This document shows, one piece after another, positions 1-4,119 of a stretch of DNA of 8,166 nucleotides; the stretch's first letter is position 1, and the number at the start of each line of letters is the position of its first letter. Both the position numbers and the translations under genes were made by a program. The notes beneath the pieces were generated by a model that worked only from the letters and a program-made list of their open reading frames with translations, was not told the origin of the DNA and searched no databases. Source of the stretch: an uncultured Chloroflexota bacterium (GTDB taxonomy: Bacteria > Chloroflexota > Anaerolineae > Anaerolineales > Anaerolineaceae); the NCBI GenBank assembly GCA_902795255.1, contig CADBKS010000128.1, positions 1 to 8,166 of the forward strand, read 5' to 3'.

Positions 1-538
1 CATGCGTGATCGCCAGACGGTCCATATCGAAATGGGAAACGGAACGGCGGATCTCCTCCATCGTGGACATCCCGGTGGAAAGGATGATCGGGCGTCCGGT
101 CGCATTCAGCTTGTCGATCAGCCCGTTGTCCGTAAGTGCGGCAGACGGGACCTTGTAAGCGATCGGATCAAATTCCTCAAGAAAGTCGATCGCTTCCTCA
201 TCCCACACGGACGCGAACCAATCGATCCCGAGTTCTTTGCAGAGCTCATTGATCCGTGCATATTCATCATGCCCGAATTCCACGTGCTCACGGTATTCCA
301 GATACGTGATATACCCCCAGGGGGTTTCTCTCATTTTCGTCCGCTCTTCCGGCGGGACACAAAGCAGCGGGGTCCGCTTCTGAAACTTCACGGCGCTGAC
401 CCCGGCATTTTTTGCCGCACGGATCATTTCCTCTGCGATCCTGATATCCCCGTTGTGATTGATCCCGATCTCCGCGATAATATAGACCGGATGACCTTCA
501 CCGATCACATGAGAGCCAATTTTTAATTCTTTTGCCAT
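1..538 (-). CDS. neuB: N-acetylneuraminate (or legionaminate) synthase NeuB, N-terminal part, cut by window edge
   Basis: NeuB-family enzymes condense an N-acyl hexosamine (ManNAc or a 2,4-diacetamido sugar) with phosphoenolpyruvate to form a nine-carbon sialic or legionaminic acid in the cytoplasm. The 179 residues present form the first half of the TIM barrel. Visible family signatures are AEIGINHNG (22-30), KFQKRTP (51-57), PWGYITYLEYR (73-83), WFASVWD (107-113), YKVPSA (128-133) and LSTGMST (153-159). E23, K51 and K129 sit where the family has substrate-binding acid and lysine residues. The start is the ATG at 538, with AAAGG six bases upstream. It follows the neuA stop by 20 bases, so the two are co-transcribed. 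The C-terminal half, including the usual SAF/antifreeze-like domain, lies outside the window. Which nonulosonate is made cannot be decided from this half. Confidence 0.93.
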   Translation of the reverse strand, partial: MAKELKIGSHVIGEGHPVYIIAEIGINHNGDIRIAEEMIRAAKNAGVSAVKFQKRTPLLCVPPEERTKMRETPWGYITYLEYREHVEFGHDEYARINELCKELGIDWFASVWDEEAIDFLEEFDPIAYKVPSAALTDNGLIDKLNATGRPIILSTGMSTMEEIRRSVSHFDMDRLAITH

Positions 539-558
539 ATTTTTCCTTTAGATTTTTC

Positions 559-1785
559 CTACGCCTGGCCTGTGAGAATATCACAGAGTTCCCGGACCGC
601 ACCGTTTCCGCCTTCGTGAGCAAGCACCAGATCAGCTTCATTCCGCGCTCTGGCATGCGCATCTGCCGGAACGACCGCACACCCGACGATCGGGAAACAC
701 GGCAGGTCGTTCAGATCATTGCCCATATAGACCACGTCGTCCGGATCGATCTGGTTTTCTTTCAGGTAGTTCACAAGCGTATCGCCCTTCTTCAGCACAC
801 CGTGGATGCATTCCAGCCCGAGCTTTTTGCAGCGCTGGATCACCACCGGGTTGCGTTCGGAGGAGAGAACAACCATGGGGATCTTCTTTTCATTCATCAT
901 CCGGATCCCGGCACCGTCAGCACGGGAACAGCGGACACTCTCGATGCCGTTCTGGTCAACGATCACACAGTCATCGGTCATGACACCGTCAAAATCAAAA
1001 ACGACCAGCTTCGGTTCCTTCGGGAGCGCGCGGCGGCGCTTTCCGGGCCAGACCATATCCAGTCCCGCGTGAGTGACCAGCCACTCATAGCGGACCCAGT
1101 CGAACGGGGTGTCAATATCGATCGTAAAGGACGGATCCAGGAAGAGCGGCAGGATGTTTTTTCCGCTCATGCTGTCCCCTGCCATAAAAGTCCGTTCCGG
1201 ACGGATCGCGTCAATGTGTCCGGTCTGCCAGTAGACCACAGGCAGCTTCTGCCGGGGAGCATTATAGGGTTCATCGATCCCGTCCACCTTCAGCAGTCCG
1301 TGCATCAGTCCGGTTTCCGGATCGACCCGCCACATTTTATGGGGATTTTCACCGGCAGGGACCACACCGCGGACAGAGTCGGCTTCCGGGTGATCCATTA
1401 AAAGACGGATCGCGTCATCCAGAAGGGTCCGCGGACGGGCGGGGGAAGTAGGGCGAAGCTGAAGGACGATATCCGGGACGTACCCTTCGTGTTCCTTCAG
1501 CCAGGTCAGCGCGTGCTGGAAAACCGGCAGATCCAGTGTATTGTCCGCCGCGAATTCGGCCGGGCGGAGAAAAGGCGTCTGGGCGCCCCACTTTCGGGCG
1601 ACCTCGGCGATCTCTTCATCATCCGTGGATACGATCACACGTGTCGTAAGTTCAGACTGCAGTCCGGCAGCGATGCTGTAAGCGATCAGCGGGTAACCGG
1701 CAAAGGATTTGATGTTCTTTCGGGGGATCCCCTTGGAACCGCCGCGCGCCGGTATGATCGCAAGAACTTCGGGCTTCTTTACCAT
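559..1785 (-). CDS. neuA: CMP-N-acylneuraminate cytidylyltransferase fused to a C-terminal KdsC-like HAD phosphatase domain
   Basis: The N-terminal half activates a sialic/legionaminic-type acid with CTP to give the CMP-sugar used by glycosyltransferases. From the ATG at 1785 the protein has 408 residues. The cytidylyltransferase domain spans about 1-235, with the nucleotide-binding loop PARGGSKGIPRKN (12-24), RPTSP (111-115) and IDIDTP (222-227), whose aspartates match the metal-binding pair. From about 258 a HAD domain of the KdsC/NeuA-C type follows: DFDGVMTD with nucleophile D264 and D266, RADGAGI (288-294), SSE (308-310), KK (332-333) and GNDLND (355-360). All HAD catalytic motifs look intact, so phosphatase activity, perhaps on a 9-phosphate intermediate, is plausible but inferred. 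The ATG overlaps the stop of the upstream SDR gene (ATGGTAA). An in-frame GTG at 1794 would add three residues; ATG is preferred. It lies between the SDR and neuB genes in one operon. Confidence 0.93.
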   Translation of the reverse strand: MVKKPEVLAIIPARGGSKGIPRKNIKSFAGYPLIAYSIAAGLQSELTTRVIVSTDDEEIAEVARKWGAQTPFLRPAEFAADNTLDLPVFQHALTWLKEHEGYVPDIVLQLRPTSPARPRTLLDDAIRLLMDHPEADSVRGVVPAGENPHKMWRVDPETGLMHGLLKVDGIDEPYNAPRQKLPVVYWQTGHIDAIRPERTFMAGDSMSGKNILPLFLDPSFTIDIDTPFDWVRYEWLVTHAGLDMVWPGKRRRALPKEPKLVVFDFDGVMTDDCVIVDQNGIESVRCSRADGAGIRMMNEKKIPMVVLSSERNPVVIQRCKKLGLECIHGVLKKGDTLVNYLKENQIDPDDVVYMGNDLNDLPCFPIVGCAVVPADAHARARNEADLVLAHEGGNGAVRELCDILTGQA

Positions 1786-2603
1786 GCTGTCCACCCGCCG
1801 TCCACGACCAGATTCGCGCCGGTCATATATGTAGAAGCATCCGATGCCAGGAAGAGGATCGCGCCGTTCATTTCATCCTGATGGGCCATTCTCCCCAGGA
1901 CCGCACGGGCTGAGTAGTGCGCGACAAATTCATCGTCATTGTTGTTGAATACGCCGCCGGGGGTCAGGCAGTTCGCGCGGATCCCGGTCCCGGCGTAATA
2001 GGTCGCCAGATATTTTGTCAGTCCGACCACACCGGCTTTCGTCACCGAATAATAAACCGGCTTGTACTGACGGTTCTCCGGATCCATTCCTTCTTTTTCA
2101 TAGATCCGCTGATCCGGTCCGACCAGACCGTACGTTGAGCAGATGTTGATGATCACGCCGTGATTCTGCTTTTTCATCGGCTTTACCGCTGCCTGTGCGC
2201 ACAGGAAAAGCCCGGTCAGATTCACATTAACGGCCGCCTGCCACTGATCCAGCGGATAATCTTCAAAATTATTGGTGTTTCTCGCATGGGTCGCGTCGAA
2301 TTTCGGATCCATTGCCGCGCTGCAGATCAGTGCATCCAGGCGTCCGGTCTTCTCCACGGCAAAATCTGCCATCGCTTTCGTGGAAGCAGGATCCGTAACA
2401 TCCAGTTTAAATGCATAACAGCTGCCGCCGTCTGCGCGGGCCGCTTCCGCCGCTTTTTCCGCCAGATCCATGTTCAGATCCGCAACGATCACATCCGCGC
2501 CTGCCTGAGCCAGCGTTTTTGCAAACTGACTGCCGAGCAGTCCGGCTCCCGTGACCACTGCTGTCTGACCGTTCATTTTAAATTTTTCAAATATTTCGTT
2601 CAT
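1779..2603 (-). CDS. Short-chain dehydrogenase/reductase of a nonulosonic-acid locus (PtmA-like)
   Basis: A 274-residue classical SDR, normal length for the family, soluble and cytoplasmic. The Rossmann dinucleotide motif is TGAGLLG (18-24). D42 after the second strand suggests preference for NAD(H) over NADP(H). DVTD is at 68-71. The usual NNAG motif is replaced by CSAA (94-97). The catalytic tetrad is N128, S156, Y185 and K189 (YSVTK), followed by LTPGG (213-217) and a C-terminal GANLVVDGGW typical of sugar-locus SDRs. The start is the ATG at 2603, with GAGG five bases upstream. It is the first gene after the operon promoter and overlaps neuA by seven bases. The order SDR-NeuA-NeuB recalls ptmA/ptmB and associated genes in Campylobacter flagellin-glycan loci. 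The true substrate is unknown, and generic names such as gluconate 5-dehydrogenase should not be trusted here. Confidence 0.88.
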   Translation of the reverse strand: MNEIFEKFKMNGQTAVVTGAGLLGSQFAKTLAQAGADVIVADLNMDLAEKAAEAARADGGSCYAFKLDVTDPASTKAMADFAVEKTGRLDALICSAAMDPKFDATHARNTNNFEDYPLDQWQAAVNVNLTGLFLCAQAAVKPMKKQNHGVIINICSTYGLVGPDQRIYEKEGMDPENRQYKPVYYSVTKAGVVGLTKYLATYYAGTGIRANCLTPGGVFNNNDDEFVAHYSARAVLGRMAHQDEMNGAILFLASDASTYMTGANLVVDGGWTAW

Positions 2604-2641
2604 CGAAACCTCATATCCTATTCACAAACATTCATAATGCT

Positions 2642-2669
2642 ATTATATACCATCTTTTGGATCTGTCAT
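2642..2669 (-). promoter_or_regulatory. Sigma-A-type promoter of the SDR-neuA-neuB operon
   Basis: On the minus strand a perfect TATAAT (2647-2642) lies 16 bases downstream of ATGACA (2669-2664), a five-of-six match to TTGACA. Transcription would begin near 2635, leaving a leader of about 32 bases before the SDR start codon. An imperfect inverted repeat (2675-2695) sits just upstream of the -35 box. Confidence 0.75.
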
Positions 2670-2704
2670 TTTACACGTTATCCCATAAGGAACGTCATCA
2701 GCAT

Positions 2705-3610
2705 TCAGCCGCCGCTGCTGAGTTCCGAAAGGACGGACCAGGGAACAAACGGCGCGTTATCCGGAGACAGTTCAGCAAAAGGCACCGCGAAAAAGAAAGT
2801 CCGCTGCAGCGTTTCCGAAACATCCTCAAGATAGTTCAGCCCCCAGATCCCGTCAAAATTATCATACGGGAATTCCATGATCCCCCCGACCTGCCATGGA
2901 TCCAGCACACGGATCGTATCTGTCTCCGGATCGTAGCCCGTAACGACCGCCATATGGTTCGCACCGAAAGGCGTCCAGTTGACCTTCGTCAGCACAGGCA
3001 GCGGCCCGTAGCGTTCGAGCGCCGCCAGCAGCTCTTCTTTATCACTGTCCTGCCTTGTACCGAGATAATAACCCAGCTCCCTCAGATCATCGGCCGTATC
3101 CATAATATTCAGCCCCGTCGAAGGATCGAAACGCCCCTGCCGGACATTCCGGTCGATCAGCTGCTGGGCACTGATCGTCTGATATTCCTCTTTATAGTCA
3201 TGCCAGAAATCAAGGACCATCTGCAGCGAAGCCGCCGTGCATCCGGTATTGATCGGACGGCCGTTATAGGTCAGGCCTTCCTGTGTCACATACTCCGGTT
3301 CATACCACAGCGAACCATGAAAGAAATCCGGTCCGAGCGTCGGGGTCGGAGACGGCCCGAAGGTGGGGGGCGGAGAGGCTGTCGGAGAAGGGACCGGTGT
3401 GTCCGTCGGGAAAGGTGTGTCCGTAACTGCCGGTGCAGCCGCCGTCATCGCTGCCGCGGCAGTCCCGGCGGAAGCTGTCTGCAGTTTTTCAGTATCGGCA
3501 GTCAGTGTCAGCAGCGGTCCGGCCGGCTGCGGCAGGGAACAGCCGGTGAGAGCCGCCATGATGCCGGCTGTCAGAAGGAAAAATGAGCGGGAGATCTTTA
3601 TTCGCATCAT
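2705..3610 (-). CDS. Lipoprotein with a C39-like (papain-fold) cysteine peptidase domain
   Basis: A 301-residue predicted surface lipoprotein. A basic start and hydrophobic stretch (about 9-21) lead to the lipobox LTGC, with the lipidated Cys at 24. A low-complexity Ala/Thr then Thr/Pro-rich stalk follows (about 45-95). The globular part (about 100-285) looks like the peptidase C39-like family: GCTAASLQMVLDFW (123-136) with candidate nucleophile C124, NHMAVVTGYD (218-227) with H219, and LDPW (236-239) with D237, a complete Cys-His-Asp arrangement. Such proteins may cleave peptides or act on the cell wall outside the membrane; the substrate is unknown. The ATG at 3610 has GGAG six bases upstream; a second ATG follows immediately. 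It has its own promoter, is divergent from csoR and ends 101 bases before the SDR gene, so it is probably a separate unit. No convincing terminator follows it. Confidence 0.85.
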   Translation of the reverse strand: MMRIKISRSFFLLTAGIMAALTGCSLPQPAGPLLTLTADTEKLQTASAGTAAAAMTAAAPAVTDTPFPTDTPVPSPTASPPPTFGPSPTPTLGPDFFHGSLWYEPEYVTQEGLTYNGRPINTGCTAASLQMVLDFWHDYKEEYQTISAQQLIDRNVRQGRFDPSTGLNIMDTADDLRELGYYLGTRQDSDKEELLAALERYGPLPVLTKVNWTPFGANHMAVVTGYDPETDTIRVLDPWQVGGIMEFPYDNFDGIWGLNYLEDVSETLQRTFFFAVPFAELSPDNAPFVPWSVLSELSSGG

Positions 3611-3630
3611 TAATTGCTCCGGTCTTCTCC

Positions 3631-3659
3631 ATTATAGTTCTATTGGCGGACTGTGTAAT
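3631..3659 (-). promoter_or_regulatory. Promoter of the C39-like lipoprotein gene
   Basis: On the minus strand a perfect TATAAT (3636-3631) is preceded, after 17 bases, by ATTACA (3659-3654), a four-of-six match to TTGACA. The predicted transcription start near 3624 leaves a very short leader containing the GGAG ribosome binding site. The -35 box overlaps the first copy of a 13-base tandem repeat. Confidence 0.6.
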
Positions 3660-3681
3660 TTTCAGAGGTAATTTTCAGAGG
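3656..3681. repeat. Perfect 13-base tandem direct repeat (two copies)
   Basis: The unit TAATTTTCAGAGG occurs twice head to tail (3656-3668 and 3669-3681) with no mismatch. It lies in the 182-base region between the divergent lipoprotein and csoR genes. The first copy touches the lipoprotein -35 box; the second ends 21 bases before the csoR -35 box. It could be a regulator site or a replication-slippage duplication. Confidence 0.85.
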
Positions 3682-3702
3682 GTAACTTTAATTGAAAATG
3701 TC

Positions 3703-3732
3703 TTGACTTAATACCCCCAGTGGGTATATACT
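3703..3732 (+). promoter_or_regulatory. Promoter of the csoR-copA operon
   Basis: TTGACT (3703-3708) is a good -35 box. The -10 is TATACT at 3727-3732 (spacer 18) or the overlapping TATATA at 3725-3730 (spacer 16). The spacer is almost entirely occupied by the first CsoR-type operator, so bound repressor would block RNA polymerase. Transcription should start near 3738-3740. Confidence 0.75.
3711..3727. promoter_or_regulatory. CsoR-type operator 1, between -35 and -10
   Basis: ATACCCCCAGTGGGTAT has perfect six-base inverted arms (ATACCC/GGGTAT) around a five-base G/C-rich centre. This is the form known for CsoR-family copper-repressor sites. It occupies the promoter spacer of the csoR-copA operon, directly upstream of a csoR gene, consistent with autoregulation and release by Cu(I). 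Confidence 0.82.
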
Positions 3733-3747
3733 ATCACCAGTATCCAA

Positions 3748-3764
3748 ATACCCCCCGTGGGTAT
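3748..3764. promoter_or_regulatory. CsoR-type operator 2, in the transcribed leader
   Basis: ATACCCCCCGTGGGTAT repeats the arms of operator 1 exactly and differs only in the central bases. It lies about ten bases after the predicted transcription start, with its centre 37 bases from that of operator 1. A second site here could give cooperative repression or a roadblock to polymerase. Confidence 0.8.
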
Positions 3765-3792
3765 CTTCGTGAAGTATAAAGAAGAGGGAAAA

Positions 3793-4104
3793 ATGAGTGA
3801 AGAAGTAAAATGCCCGCACTGCAGCATGCGGAAAAAGAACCGGAGCGAGGAAGAAGTACAATCTCTGGTCCGCCGGCTGCGCAAGGCGGAAGGACAGATC
3901 CGCGGGATCCAGAAAATGGTCGAGGAAAACGCCTACTGTCCGGACATTCTCTACCAGGTATCAGCGGTCACCAGTGCGCTGAACAGCTTCAACAAGGAAC
4001 TGCTCGCGTGTCATATCCGCAGCTGTGTCTCTGAAGACATCCGCAGCGGGAACAATGAGGCGATCGACGAATTCGTTAAACTGACACAAAAATTGATGAA
4101 GTAA
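3793..4104 (+). CDS. csoR: CsoR-family copper-sensing transcriptional repressor
   Basis: A 103-residue all-helical DUF156 protein. CsoR proteins form dimers or tetramers that bind G/C-rich palindromes and release them when Cu(I) binds. The Cu(I) ligand set of the family is complete: C49 (in AYCPDI), H74 and C78 (HIRSC). The helix RRLRKAEGQIRGI (27-39) is the conserved DNA-binding surface. An N-terminal CPHC (7-10) adds two further cysteines and a histidine in front of the core. The ATG at 3793 is chosen because AGAGGG lies four bases upstream; the in-frame GTG at 3757 has no such site and lies inside operator 2. It is followed after 15 bases by copA, and both are probably one transcript controlled by the two operators. 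A nickel or sulfur sensor of the same family is less likely given the C-H-C ligands and the neighbour. Confidence 0.93.
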   Translation: MSEEVKCPHCSMRKKNRSEEEVQSLVRRLRKAEGQIRGIQKMVEENAYCPDILYQVSAVTSALNSFNKELLACHIRSCVSEDIRSGNNEAIDEFVKLTQKLMK

Positions 4105-4119
4105 GAAAGGACAAATCTT

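Noticed and set aside
311..327. A sequence resembling a CsoR operator inside neuB, sharing ATACCCCCAG with operator 1
   Set aside because: It encodes the conserved PWGYI segment of NeuB, its right arm is imperfect (GGGTTT), and it is not near a promoter. Coding constraint plus chance is the simplest reading.
532..1401. Long plus-strand open frame opposite neuA (289 residues)
   Set aside because: Low-information His/Asp/Arg-rich translation with no domain; a shadow of the well-supported neuA on the other strand. The plus-strand frames at 2-526, 2160-2834 and 2657-3586 are rejected for the same reason.
2675..2695. Possible intrinsic terminator after the lipoprotein gene
   Set aside because: The stem is short and interrupted, and no T run follows on the minus strand, so it does not meet the usual criteria.
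3757..3792. A GTG start that would extend CsoR by 12 residues
   Set aside because: It lies inside operator 2 and lacks a ribosome binding site, whereas the ATG at 3793 has AGAGGG at good spacing and starts the usual CsoR N-terminus.
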